From positions 2,884,501 to 2,948,500 of the forward strand of contig NZ_CP041767.1 of NCBI RefSeq assembly GCF_022026395.1: DNA of 64,000 nt, written 5' to 3'. The notes under the pieces are model-generated. The model worked only from the letters and a program-made list of their open reading frames with translations, made no database searches and was not told the DNA's origin. The position numbers were made by a program, and so were the translations under genes. Of the stretch, positions 8,003 to 15,674 are shown piece after piece. Position 1 is the stretch's first letter. Every line of letters begins with the position of its first letter. The stretch comes from Brevibacillus brevis (GTDB lineage: Bacteria > Bacillota > Bacilli > Brevibacillales > Brevibacillaceae).

Positions 8003-9191
8003 GCTCCTCACTCCTTTTGAGATGGATAAGAAAGGATGAAACAAGTGCAATTCCTGCACCTACCAGCAACAGGGAAAAACCGGCTTGAAAGGAGAACGCC
8101 TGAATAAATGCGCCCATCGCGATTGGTGTAAAAATACTTGCCAGCTTTCCTCCGGTTAACAGAATTCCACTAGCAGTACCCAAAGCATCTGAGGGAATGA
8201 TACGCATGGTAAGGCCAATAATGGGTTGAGTGGTAAGGGAGAGAAAAAACAAAGAGATCGACTCAAACAACAGAAACTGGTTGACATTGTCAGATAGGAT
8301 CATAAGTGTAAGGAGAATCGTTGAGAACAGAAGGGACGGAATGACCATCGATCGAAACTTTTGATGAAAATAACGGTCAAACAACCAACCTCCTGCCAAA
8401 TAGCCAAGCATGGAAATGAGAAGAGGAAGCGATGCGTATAAGCCTGATTGGGTAATAGCAAGATGTTTTTCCGTTGTTAAGTAAGTAGGTACCCATGTCA
8501 AGCATCCAACCATCACGATTTGAATTCCGCAGAGCATACTTGTTAGTTTCCACAAATGCCCGTTACGGAAAAGAGACATGAAAGGGATGGGGTTCGACTC
8601 TGATGATGCTGAGCATGATGGTGATTCCTTCACGAAAGGACGGGGAAGGGATATCCAGAGAATGGGGGCCAAGAGCAGGCCGATTAATGCTGTAACAAAA
8701 GTAGCTTCCTGCCATCCCAGTATCGCAATCAATGGTGCTACTAGAAAAGGGGCAAGTCCAGTCCCAATTGGTTCAGCTGATGAAACGATGGAGACTGTGG
8801 TCGTACGGATGTTTGCAGGTGTTCGTTCGGCAATCGCTTTTAACATAGCAGGCATTAGGGGGGCATCGATAAACCCCAACAAAAATCGGATGACGAGTAA
8901 GGCTGCAAAACTTGTGACCGCCCCTGTAAGCGCAGTCAATATTGCCCACAGTACCAAGTTGATTACAATAATTTGCTTCGATCCTCGTTTATCAGCAATG
9001 ATCCCTCCCGGAATGGTAAAAATCGCGAAGCCTAAAAAATAAACACTGATGATCGCACCTTGCTCCACTGGATTCAGATGAAATTCTTCTCCAATAAATG
9101 GCAGCGCAATAATGATGCTGTACGAGCCAAGAACCCCAACGAGTATGGTGACAAACAAGAGCACAGCACTGATCGAAGTAGTTTTTTTCAT
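7995..9191 (-). CDS. MFS transporter
   Basis: This 398-aa major facilitator protein has about 12 hydrophobic segments. The family motif between TM2 and TM3 is visible as GGIIADKRGSKQ, followed by RFLLGFIDAPLMPAML. It lacks a long cytoplasmic insert. AGGAAG lies 8 nt before the ATG at 9191, which is preferred over the GTG at 9200. It heads an operon with the overlapping M14 peptidase gene, and a 36-bp palindrome lies 45 bp upstream of its start. The pattern resembles anion or organic acid symporters, but the substrate cannot be read from sequence. Confidence 0.87.
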   Translation of the reverse strand: MKKTTSISAVLLFVTILVGVLGSYSIIIALPFIGEEFHLNPVEQGAIISVYFLGFAIFTIPGGIIADKRGSKQIIVINLVLWAILTALTGAVTSFAALLVIRFLLGFIDAPLMPAMLKAIAERTPANIRTTTVSIVSSAEPIGTGLAPFLVAPLIAILGWQEATFVTALIGLLLAPILWISLPRPFVKESPSCSASSESNPIPFMSLFRNGHLWKLTSMLCGIQIVMVGCLTWVPTYLTTEKHLAITQSGLYASLPLLISMLGYLAGGWLFDRYFHQKFRSMVIPSLLFSTILLTLMILSDNVNQFLLFESISLFFLSLTTQPIIGLTMRIIPSDALGTASGILLTGGKLASIFTPIAMGAFIQAFSFQAGFSLLLVGAGIALVSSFLIHLKRSEELD

Positions 9192-9235
9192 GTGCATCAC
9201 TTCCTAAAAGATGTTATGAGTATTATATTAAGTAT

Positions 9236-9271
9236 TTTCAGTAATTTTAGTCAATACTGAAATTACTGAAA
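9236..9271. promoter_or_regulatory. Long palindromic operator upstream of the MFS/M14 operon
   Basis: Perfect 12-bp arms TTTCAGTAATTT (9236-9247) and AAATTACTGAAA (9260-9271) flank a 12-nt centre that itself contains a CAATACTGA element. It sits 45 bp upstream of the MFS start, where it would overlap the promoter. CAGTAATT-type dyads suit a GbsR/MarR-like dimer such as the one encoded at 6012-6482. Confidence 0.65.
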
Positions 9272-9326
9272 TGAATGTCGGCTGAAAAAACTTCAAAGCC
9301 ATGAGGTGCGGTTATGGAGGTTCCTT

Positions 9327-9482
9327 ATGGCAATGAGATTCAACTGCACATATAATGGGAAGCCGCTGAGAGCTACATTTCGAAAAACGAAAACGACCTG
9401 TGGGTTGCACGAATGGTTTTCCATCGTGTTACCTACAGGTCGTTTCATGATCTCATTTCGTAATAGATTGTATCCGTTATGA
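9327..9482 (+). CDS. Small ORF, 51 aa (uncertain)
   Basis: This unrecognised small ORF has ATGGAGGTTCC upstream, with GGAGG 6 nt before the ATG. The peptide is basic, begins MAMRFNCTYNGKPL and ends FRNRLYPL. It ends 1 bp before the stop of the convergent secreted-protein gene, and its second half is formed by the hairpin that serves that gene as terminator. The good ribosome binding site is the only support; it may be chance. Confidence 0.3.
   Translation: MAMRFNCTYNGKPLRATFRKTKTTCGLHEWFSIVLPTGRFMISFRNRLYPL
9385..9445 (-). terminator. Intrinsic terminator of the secreted PxGW protein gene
   Basis: Perfect 11-bp stem AAACGACCTGT / ACAGGTCGTTT (9391-9401, 9435-9445) with an inner CACGAATGG / CCATCGTG hairpin (9408-9416, 9421-9428). 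On the minus strand it is followed by a T-rich tract. Confidence 0.75.
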
Positions 9483-9483
9483 T

Positions 9484-10113
9484 TTAGTACTTTCTTGTGA
9501 GAATTCGAGAATGCTCTCCGTCTACAGTGATTTCCCAGCCTCTTGGGATTTCATAAGCAAAGGCTGGCGAAGGGTGTTTGACCGCTTCAATGCTGGATTC
9601 AGTAGGGATACTGGTGATATTGACGATTTGTTTTTCATAGAGACTTACATTTACCACGACCCAGCCATATGGTACAGGCACCCCGGTACCGACCCATTTA
9701 TTCTCCAGCTCGTGAGGTTGGTACCGTTTTTTATTCTCATTTCTGATATCGATATAAGCCTGTCTCTTGCTGTTATAACCTCGACCGATTTCTACCCAAC
9801 CAGAAGGGATGTTAAAGCTCAAGCTTCTTTCCACTTGCCCATAATTCGCGCCATTAATATATTTCGCTACTTCATATCCAAGCTGTGTTCCACGATGTGG
9901 CTCTTTTTCAATCGAAATCCATCCATTCGGAAAGAACGTATCGTATGCCACTACTAACGTATCACCGTACTTCCAGTTTCCATCAAAGATATATTTTTGT
10001 GGACGGACGTTAGAGTCTTTTCCCTTTCCTACCGCATCCGCTGCTTGAGTCGGGACGAACAGGAATGATGATGCCAAGACGAGAATACCCAGACTTCTTA
10101 CCACTTTTTTCAT
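9484..10113 (-). CDS. Secreted protein with PxGW repeats
   Basis: This 209-aa protein has a Sec signal peptide (MKKVVRSLGILVLASSFLFV, likely cleavage after TQAADA). The mature part has four recurring PxGW turns: PNGWISIEKEP, PSGWVEIGRGY, PYGWVVVNVSL and PRGWEITVDGE. They are separated by about 40-50 residues, suggesting repeated small beta units. GGAGGAG lies 6 nt before the ATG. It is alone between the MFS operon and the ABC-F gene, with its own terminator. The family is not recognised; an extracellular or wall-associated role is inferred from the signal peptide only. Confidence 0.8.
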   Translation of the reverse strand: MKKVVRSLGILVLASSFLFVPTQAADAVGKGKDSNVRPQKYIFDGNWKYGDTLVVAYDTFFPNGWISIEKEPHRGTQLGYEVAKYINGANYGQVERSLSFNIPSGWVEIGRGYNSKRQAYIDIRNENKKRYQPHELENKWVGTGVPVPYGWVVVNVSLYEKQIVNITSIPTESSIEAVKHPSPAFAYEIPRGWEITVDGEHSRILTRKY

Positions 10114-10292
10114 GATTTACTCCTCCATATGAATGCGAATAAGAAAAAAGAATTTCAATAAGCATGAGAATTCTAAACACATTTGAAAATACCTTCTTTT
10201 ATGGAAAAAAATTCTTATTCCAGCAAAACGATTGTTGCGAGGGTACACGAGTTTTCAATAGAATCGCAGTAAAAAAACGGAAATATTACTTG

Positions 10293-10321
10293 TTGAAACG
10301 TATAAATGAATATGTTATGAT
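10293..10321 (+). promoter_or_regulatory. Sigma-A promoter of the Lsa-type ABC-F gene
   Basis: TTGAAA (10293-10298), 17-nt spacer, TATGAT (10316-10321). Transcription would start near 10328, giving a leader of about 240 nt before the gene. Confidence 0.75.
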
Positions 10322-10355
10322 GCTGTTAACTTAATGACTGGAGCTGAAGAGTATA

Positions 10356-10376
10356 ATGGATAATTTTCTTGCTTAA
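10356..10376 (+). CDS. Leader peptide MDNFLA of the ABC-F attenuator
   Basis: Six codons ATG-GAT-AAT-TTT-CTT-GCT-TAA, preceded by GGAG and GAAGAG. The stop codon is 2 nt before the first leader hairpin, and codons 4-6 (10365-10372, TTTCTTGC) can pair with 10424-10431. A stalled ribosome here would therefore change the leader fold. This is the usual design for antibiotic-induced ABC-F genes; the peptide itself is inferred. Confidence 0.5.
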   Translation: MDNFLA

Positions 10377-10550
10377 AAAATAAAACAAACTGCGATATCT
10401 TTCGCATGTTTTATTCTTTATGTGCAAGAAAGTTACTTATATCTCTTCACTCAAACAATATATCCTTATCTAACTTCATTTTTTGAGTTGGATTTGCTGT
10501 ATTTATTTGAGCTACAAGAGAGTAACTTTCTTGTAGCTTTTCTATTTTTT
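10364..10550 (+). promoter_or_regulatory. Transcription attenuator upstream of the Lsa-type ABC-F gene
   Basis: Several exclusive pairings are visible. Hairpin 1 is AATAAAACA / TGTTTTATT (10379-10387, 10407-10415) with inner TGCGA/TCGCA. It can be enclosed by TTTCTTGC (10365-10372) with GCAAGAAA (10424-10431). The antiterminator strand CAAGAAAGTTACT (10425-10437) is perfectly complementary over 13 nt to 10521-10533. That segment overlaps the terminator stem AGCTACAAGA / TCTTGTAGCT (10510-10519, 10529-10538), which is followed by TTTCTATTTTTT. So pairing of 10425-10437 with either the leader ORF or the terminator decides read-through. Confidence 0.8.
10510..10550 (+). terminator. Regulated terminator in the ABC-F leader
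   Basis: Perfect 10-bp stem AGCTACAAGA / TCTTGTAGCT with a 9-nt loop and a T-rich tail, ending 20 nt before the gene start. Its 3' half is shared with the antiterminator pairing. Confidence 0.85.
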
Positions 10551-10570
10551 GCATGCAGGGGGATGATTGT

Positions 10571-12049
10571 ATGTCATTAATCAATGTAAATAACTTGACG
10601 TTTGCCTATGAAGGCAGTTTTGATAACATTTTTGAAAACGTGAGCTTCCAAATTGATACGGATTGGAAATTGGGTTTTACGGGAAGAAACGGCAGGGGGA
10701 AGACAACTTTTCTCAACCTGTTGCTTGGTAAATATGAATACAGCGGGAAGATTAGTGCCCATGTCAGCTTTGAATACTTTCCTTTCCAAGTCGAGAACAA
10801 AGAATATCTGACGCTTGATATCGTTCAAGACATTGTCCCGGACTATCAGCTATGGGAATTAATGCGCGAATTCTCCCTCTTAAAGGTTTCAGAGGATGTT
10901 CTATATCGTCCATTTGAATCTTTGTCTAACGGGGAGCAAACGAAAGTGATGTTAGCCGCCTTATTTCTAAAGGAAAACAGTTTTTTGTTAATTGATGAAC
11001 CAACCAATCACCTCGACATGCATGCAAGGGAGCTCGTCAGTGATTATCTCCATTCCAAAAGCGGTTATATTCTTGTTTCTCACGACCGAGCATTTCTGGA
11101 CAATTGTGTCGATCACATCTTGTCCATCAACAAGACGAACATCGAGGTGCAAAAAGGGAATTTCTCCGATTGGTGGGAAAATAAACAGAGACAGGATAAC
11201 TATGAACTCGCTGAGAACGAGAAGCTCAAAAAAGACATTAAACGCTTGTCGGACGCAGCGAAACGAACGAGCAACTGGTCGGACGCTGTGGAAAAGACGA
11301 AAAATGGTACCTTAAATTCAGGCTCTAAGCTCGACAAAGGCTATGTGGGTCACAAAGCTGCGAAAATGATGAAACGCTCTAAATCAATTGAGCAAAGACA
11401 GCAATCTGCGCTGGAAGAAAAGTCGAAGCTCCTGAAAAACATTGAAAGCCATGACAGCTTAAAGATTGCACAGCTTGCTTACCATAAGAACCAACTTGCT
11501 GAACTGGATAAGGTTTCGATTCGTTATGGGGAGAAGTTGGTTTGCTCAGATATTAGTTTTACGATTGAGCAGGGGGAGCGTATCGCGCTGTCAGGCAAAA
11601 ACGGCTCTGGCAAATCCAGCATTCTCAAGCTCATTTGCGGGGAGAACATCGATCATACTGGTGCCTTCCGAAAGGGGAGTCAGTTGAAAATCTCGTATGT
11701 ATCCCAAGACACTTCGCATCTAAAGGGCAATCTGACGGATTTTGCCCGAGAAAACGGGATTGATGAAAGCCTGTTTAAATCGATTTTGCGAAAGCTGGAC
11801 TTTTCCCGCGTACAATTTGAGAAGGACATTTCCGCTTTTAGCGGCGGCCAGAAGAAGAAAGTATTGATTGCGAAAAGTCTTTGCGAGAAAGCCCATCTCC
11901 ATATTTGGGATGAGCCACTTAACTTTATTGATGTCATTTCGCGCATGCAAATTGAAGAGCTGCTTCTCGAGCACTCGCCAACGATCCTTTTTGTCGAGCA
12001 TGACAGGGAGTTTTGCAATAACATTGCTACAAAGATCGTTGAACTGTAA
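10571..12049 (+). CDS. Lsa-type ABC-F ribosome protection protein
   Basis: This 492-aa protein has two ABC ATPase domains and no membrane segments. Such ABC-F proteins bind the ribosomal E site and displace antibiotics from the peptidyl transferase region (lincosamides, streptogramin A, pleuromutilins for Lsa/Vga types). Domain 1 has Walker A GRNGRGKTT, signature LSNGEQTK and Walker B LLIDEPTNHLD. An interdomain linker rich in Lys/Glu follows (about 215-310), then domain 2 with GKNGSGKSS, FSGGQKKK and LHIWDEPLNFID. The N-terminus (MSLINVNNLTFAYEG) and length match the Lsa subgroup. AGGGGG lies 8 nt before the ATG at 10571, which is preferred to 10553. Expression is probably drug-induced through the leader attenuator. 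Whether it confers resistance is untested. Confidence 0.9.
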   Translation: MSLINVNNLTFAYEGSFDNIFENVSFQIDTDWKLGFTGRNGRGKTTFLNLLLGKYEYSGKISAHVSFEYFPFQVENKEYLTLDIVQDIVPDYQLWELMREFSLLKVSEDVLYRPFESLSNGEQTKVMLAALFLKENSFLLIDEPTNHLDMHARELVSDYLHSKSGYILVSHDRAFLDNCVDHILSINKTNIEVQKGNFSDWWENKQRQDNYELAENEKLKKDIKRLSDAAKRTSNWSDAVEKTKNGTLNSGSKLDKGYVGHKAAKMMKRSKSIEQRQQSALEEKSKLLKNIESHDSLKIAQLAYHKNQLAELDKVSIRYGEKLVCSDISFTIEQGERIALSGKNGSGKSSILKLICGENIDHTGAFRKGSQLKISYVSQDTSHLKGNLTDFARENGIDESLFKSILRKLDFSRVQFEKDISAFSGGQKKKVLIAKSLCEKAHLHIWDEPLNFIDVISRMQIEELLLEHSPTILFVEHDREFCNNIATKIVEL

Positions 12050-12067
12050 TTGGACGAAAAGTCTCTA

Positions 12068-12114
12068 AAAGAAAGAAGGTGGGGAAAACCGTTTCGTTTT
12101 CCTCACCTTTCTTT
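12068..12114 (+). terminator. Intrinsic terminator of the Lsa-type gene
   Basis: Long stem AAAGAAAGAAGGTG...GGAAAAC with GTTTTCC...CACCTTTCTTT, 18 bp after the stop codon. Confidence 0.75.
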
Positions 12115-12244
12115 GTAATGTCTTCTCTAAATGTAGGAACGACTACCTCTGCTGGAGGGGGAATTTGAGCAGTCGAGAAGAAATACTAAGTAGTGAAATG
12201 TGGTAATCTTTTGATAATACTTTTGAAAGAATGGCGGAGATTCG

Positions 12245-12835
12245 ATGGGGAAGATAATGGCAAACGTAAGCAGCACATTGAATGGTATTTATACGGGGCC
12301 GACAGGAGAAGAAGACAATATGGTTAGCTGGGCGTTGCCTGGAATTATCGACGCCACAGATGATGGTCTTGCGTTCTTCCAGAGGGTTGACGCCATCTTG
12401 ATGGGGCGAGTCACCTATGAAGGCTTTGCAAGCTATTGGCCGTTTCAAGTGGGGGATTGGGCTGATGCAATGAATAAGACTCAGAAGTTTGTAGTAACCA
12501 ATAATCGTGAGTTTACAGAAGTTCATTGGGGGAACTACACCGAGACGATTACACTCCTTCATTCTGATGTCATGACAAAAATACAACAGCTAAAAACACA
12601 AATCAAAGGTGATATCATTGTTCCTGCAAGTGCGAGTCTTGTTCAAAGTTTGATCAATGCTGATTTGCTTGATGAACTCCGGATAATCATTCATCCGGTC
12701 TTAATGGGCAGCGGCAAACATTACTTTGACAACATCAACACACGTCACGACATGAAGTTGCTAGAAACAAAGCTTTATGGAAAAAGCGGGTCCATACAAC
12801 TGCGATATGAGATCGGAGAGGCACAAGTAAAATAA
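12245..12835 (+). CDS. RibD C-terminal/dihydrofolate reductase-like protein
   Basis: This 196-aa protein of the RibD_C/DHFR-like superfamily (YyaP/YwjB type) probably is an NADPH-dependent reductase. It opens with MGKIMANVSSTLNGIYTGP, has the core AILMGRVTYEGFASYWP, a nucleotide-binding segment DIIVPASASLVQSLI and the terminal ELRIIIHPVLMGSGKHYF. GGAG lies 5 nt before the ATG. It is monocistronic, with a terminator on each side. Substrate is not known; these single-domain homologues are usually not true folate reductases or riboflavin enzymes. Confidence 0.85.
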   Translation: MGKIMANVSSTLNGIYTGPTGEEDNMVSWALPGIIDATDDGLAFFQRVDAILMGRVTYEGFASYWPFQVGDWADAMNKTQKFVVTNNREFTEVHWGNYTETITLLHSDVMTKIQQLKTQIKGDIIVPASASLVQSLINADLLDELRIIIHPVLMGSGKHYFDNINTRHDMKLLETKLYGKSGSIQLRYEIGEAQVK

Positions 12836-12873
12836 ATGGTTGTGTTAACAATTAGTTGTACTCTGGAAGAATA

Positions 12874-12915
12874 AAAAGCCCCATTTCACGGATAGAGAAA
12901 TGGGACTTTTTATTG
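12874..12915. terminator. Bidirectional terminator
   Basis: Stem AAAAAGCCCCATTTC / GAAATGGGACTTTTT with a 9-nt loop, between the convergent reductase and DHH genes; T-tracts on both strands. Confidence 0.8.
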
Positions 12916-12922
12916 TTTTGCT

Positions 12923-13888
12923 CTAATTCGTCCGCAAAGCAGGGTACACAAAAGCCTTTAACGTAACGCCTGTAAAGGAACATCCGGAAGCCTTTGGATG
13001 ACCGCCCCCACCGTAATGTTGGGCGATCACCGACAGATCCAGGTCTTCGCGTATGGTTCGAAAGCTGATTCTGCCTTTTCCAGGATCGAGCATCGCGACG
13101 AAATCAATCATTTCCGCATTTTTACATAAGAAATTGCCTGTCGTGGAGTGATATTGCTCAAGGAAAACCACGCCTACTTGATATGTTTTTGGCTCATCTA
13201 AATCGATTTCTACGGGGATCAGCTTCATTTGCTTCAGCTTTTTTTGTTCAAATTCATCGATTCGCTTTTCTTCTGTATAGATGAGAATAGATTCTACTTC
13301 ATCAAATACAAATTGGTCTGTATTGGCACCATCAACACGCAAGCGTCCTAGCACATTTTGAATAAACGTGTCTCGCTCGATCATATAGAATAAAATGTTC
13401 AGTTGATTAGCCTGTACAGTACCGGTTGCATCCCAATCCCACGTATCAAAGGCCCGAACCAGCTCCACATAGTCAGAGAGAACGCCAGTAGGGGTCAGAT
13501 ACCCCTGGTTTACCAGGTAATCATAATAAAGGCTCGTTGCCGAAGTCTTTTTCCCTGATTCTTCCGTAATAACTTTTGCCCATTCGTACTTGGAAGCCAA
13601 CGGCAAGGCAGTTGGGTGATGATCGATCAAGACAAACGCATGTCCTTGATCGACCTTTTTCTGAATAAGCGATCCGACCTCGTCAGTGACACTTACATCG
13701 GTAATCATCACGTACGCATCGGGGGTAAGCTCTTCTTCGATAAACTTTTGAACTTCTTGATTGACAGTGTAAGGAGTCACCCCGCGGTAATCGACTTCTT
13801 GATTGGAAAAAGCAATTTGACTAAGAATTGCACAGGATACGCCATCCAAGTCCTTATCACTGAAATGAATGATTTTTTGATGATTCAT
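12923..13888 (-). CDS. DHH family phosphoesterase
   Basis: This 321-aa DHH/DHHA1 protein hydrolyses phosphodiesters with Mn2+. It has the N-terminal motif FSDKDLDGVSC, MITDVSVTDE, the signature LIDHHPT, and the C-terminal DHHA1 glycine motif GGGGHPKASG. The family includes nanoRNases and cyclic dinucleotide phosphodiesterases; the size and motif order resemble NrnA/NrnB-like oligoribonucleases, but substrate is not decided. AAGGAG lies 8 nt before the ATG at 13888, which is preferred over an upstream ATG at 13951. It is alone on the minus strand. Confidence 0.87.
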   Translation of the reverse strand: MNHQKIIHFSDKDLDGVSCAILSQIAFSNQEVDYRGVTPYTVNQEVQKFIEEELTPDAYVMITDVSVTDEVGSLIQKKVDQGHAFVLIDHHPTALPLASKYEWAKVITEESGKKTSATSLYYDYLVNQGYLTPTGVLSDYVELVRAFDTWDWDATGTVQANQLNILFYMIERDTFIQNVLGRLRVDGANTDQFVFDEVESILIYTEEKRIDEFEQKKLKQMKLIPVEIDLDEPKTYQVGVVFLEQYHSTTGNFLCKNAEMIDFVAMLDPGKGRISFRTIREDLDLSVIAQHYGGGGHPKASGCSFTGVTLKAFVYPALRTN

Positions 13889-13993
13889 GAAGTATCTCCT
13901 TAGGAATCCGTCTGTCGTCCGAATTGTACTGCCTTCATTCATCTTTCCCATTCAATAAGACGTGCTTGCACGAAGACAACAATTGGTGATTAT

Positions 13994-14022
13994 TTGCAAT
14001 ATTACTTTGGTTGTATTATAAT
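13994..14022 (+). promoter_or_regulatory. Strong sigma-A-like promoter
   Basis: TTGCAA (13994-13999), exactly 17-nt spacer, TATAAT (14017-14022). It is followed about 40-70 nt later by a terminator, and 125 bp later by a lipoprotein gene. Confidence 0.7.
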
Positions 14023-14028
14023 GCTTGG

Positions 14029-14096
14029 GTTAAAAGCACTCCACGTTAGTTCAATCGGTCGGGCGTGTTCGCGTATGTTCGTGATCGCCCTTTTTT
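14029..14096 (+). ncRNA. Candidate small RNA or terminated leader
   Basis: A predicted transcript of about 68 nt from the promoter at 13994-14022 ends at an intrinsic terminator, GGGCG ... CGCCC (14061-14065, 14086-14090), with TTTTTT at 14091-14096. No ORF with a ribosome binding site lies inside. It could be an independent small RNA, or an attenuated 5' leader of the lipoprotein gene at 14148. No known RNA family is recognised. Confidence 0.45.
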
Positions 14097-14147
14097 CTAT
14101 TACGCGAGTAAAGCAGTGGAGAGAAAAAGTAAAAGGTGGTCCTTAAC

Positions 14148-14723
14148 ATGAAAAAGTCTACATGGATCCCGGCTGCACTTCTGCTAGCAGTCCTGACTGC
14201 TTGCGGCAACACGCAGCCTACAGAGCAACCAAAAAATCAAAATCAAGCGGCAACAGGTACCCAACAGCAAGCGGGTGAAACAACTACGCAAAAACCTGAA
14301 GAAACGAAAAAAGAAGAGCAACAGGTGATCGCTACTCCACAAGAAATCGTCGTGTACAAGCAAGGGGAAAAAACATCCCTGAAGCCGGAAGATGACAAGT
14401 TCAAGGAAATTCTTGCGCTCATGAACAAACGCTTTGAAACACCTGCGGACCAAATGCGTTTTGACGAGAGCACCCAAGCGGTGGAGAAGGACAAGAAAGA
14501 GGCTTTGGCAGTAGAATTCAACTACGCTGAAGTAACGACAAACACTTTGCCAGCGACTGTTAATACAGATAACAAAGCGGAAGTAAAGGCGAAGACACTG
14601 TTCTTCGTATTGAGTGGAGAAAACAAAGACCATATGTTTGATTCAGAAGATGGCAAAACTTATGGAACGGCACCGTTGCACTTGACCGAATCCACTGAAC
14701 TGACCGAGCTATTGAATAAGTAA
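14148..14723 (+). CDS. Lipoprotein of unknown function
   Basis: This 191-aa lipoprotein has signal peptide MKKSTWIPAALLLAVLTAC with lipobox LTAC. A low-complexity Gln/Thr/Glu/Lys linker follows (about residues 23-60), then a globular domain of about 125 residues (QEIVVYKQGEKTSLKPEDDK ... LTELLNK). AAAGGTGG lies 8 nt before the ATG at 14148, preferred over the GTG-type start at 14136. The family is not recognised. It is monocistronic, with a candidate leader or small RNA upstream and a terminator downstream. Confidence 0.8.
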   Translation: MKKSTWIPAALLLAVLTACGNTQPTEQPKNQNQAATGTQQQAGETTTQKPEETKKEEQQVIATPQEIVVYKQGEKTSLKPEDDKFKEILALMNKRFETPADQMRFDESTQAVEKDKKEALAVEFNYAEVTTNTLPATVNTDNKAEVKAKTLFFVLSGENKDHMFDSEDGKTYGTAPLHLTESTELTELLNK

Positions 14724-14734
14724 GCGAACTACCC

Positions 14735-14765
14735 AGACTGTCGAGCAATCGGCAGTCTTTTTCTA
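14735..14765 (+). terminator. Intrinsic terminator of the lipoprotein gene
   Basis: AGACTG-T-CGA gcaa TCG-G-CAGTCT followed by TTTTTCT. Confidence 0.8.
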
Positions 14766-14784
14766 TCTGTACTGCCTGATCAAA

Positions 14785-14822
14785 GAAAACCCTCTTGATC
14801 TTGGGGCAAACGATCAAGAGGG
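14785..14822 (-). terminator. Intrinsic terminator of the SRPBCC-ArsR operon
   Basis: Perfect 11-bp stem CCCTCTTGATC / GATCAAGAGGG (14790-14800, 14812-14822). On the minus strand it is followed by TTTTCTTT. Confidence 0.8.
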
Positions 14823-14836
14823 AAGGGCATGACAAT

Positions 14837-15208
14837 CTATTTCCTTTTTTGATCCGGTTCGGATTGCACGACAGTTAACGTCGTATCACCATCGGTCTCC
14901 ACCAGATGCTTCAACATAGAGAGCTTATTGTTCCAAAACTGCTCGTAAAAGGAAAGCCACTGCTTTACTTCCGTCAGAGGACCGGGATGCAACCGATAGA
15001 TTTTCTCGCGACCTACCTTATGTCCTGTAACCAAATCTGCGTCAGCAAGTATATGAAGATGCTTGACTACAGCCGTTCGGCTTATGGGGAAATGAGAGGT
15101 AATCGCTGAGATCGGCAATTCTTTTTCAGCGAGCAAGCGAAGTACTTCCCGACGAGTAGGGTCAGCGATCGCTTGAAATACATCAACCTTTTCTGCTGAA
15201 GCAGACAT
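14837..15208 (-). CDS. ArsR family transcriptional regulator
   Basis: This 123-aa ArsR/SmtB-fold repressor has the family core DVFQAIADPTRREVLRLLA, the helix-turn-helix AITSHFPISRTAVVKHLHIL, and the wing GHKVGREKIYRL. No Cys is present, so it is not a classical metal sensor. The ATG abuts the stop of the upstream SRPBCC gene (TAA-ATG) behind GGAAGGG, so the two are co-transcribed and probably translationally coupled. ArsR-SRPBCC pairs of this type are common in Bacillota. The regulator likely represses its own operon through the repeated sites at 15675-15723. Confidence 0.88.
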   Translation of the reverse strand: MSASAEKVDVFQAIADPTRREVLRLLAEKELPISAITSHFPISRTAVVKHLHILADADLVTGHKVGREKIYRLHPGPLTEVKQWLSFYEQFWNNKLSMLKHLVETDGDTTLTVVQSEPDQKRK

Positions 15209-15643
15209 TTACCCTTCCACAACCTTTTTCAGACGTTCGTGTACAATACCAACCCAACCTTGATTCATCTTCTCGCGAATCATTGAGCTCTTCGCGTTTG
15301 CTTTTCCGATAATCTCATCTGCCGCTTTCCATCCACCATGAATGAGGGTAAACTCCGTTTTTTCTCCCAGTTCTTTTAAAAGAAACGAGACGACCCACCC
15401 GTCTGTATCCCAAGCAAAAGAAAGGCGATGTGGTGCTTCTACTTCCAACACTTTGCATGGAGACGGCCCAAAAGGGGATTGGATATGGAACTCATGACCT
15501 ACCACTGGTTGAAAATCATTGGGCATAAACCAAGCAGAAATGGCTTCCGCAGTGGATACTTTCTCCCATACCTTTTGAATAGGGGCGTCGAAAACGATGG
15601 TTTGTCTAATATCTTCTACGGCTTGTTGATTGTTTTGTTCCAC
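15209..15643 (-). CDS. SRPBCC (AHSA1-like) domain protein
   Basis: This 144-aa START-like helix-grip protein has the AHSA1 signature [25 protein letters not shown] and later [20 protein letters not shown]. It begins with GTG at 15643, with GGAGAGA about 8 nt upstream. Proteins of this group bind small hydrophobic ligands; in ArsR-linked pairs the ligand is generally unknown. It is the first gene of the operon and sits just downstream of two direct operator-like repeats. Confidence 0.85.
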   Translation of the reverse strand: MEQNNQQAVEDIRQTIVFDAPIQKVWEKVSTAEAISAWFMPNDFQPVVGHEFHIQSPFGPSPCKVLEVEAPHRLSFAWDTDGWVVSFLLKELGEKTEFTLIHGGWKAADEIIGKANAKSSMIREKMNQGWVGIVHERLKKVVEG

Positions 15644-15674
15644 GATAAAATCTCTCCGTTTCGTAGTGAAAATC

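Noticed and set aside
9385..9445. Compound hairpin as an insertion-sequence remnant
   Set aside because: It has the position and T-rich tail of a terminator for the minus-strand gene, with no transposase fragment or target duplication.
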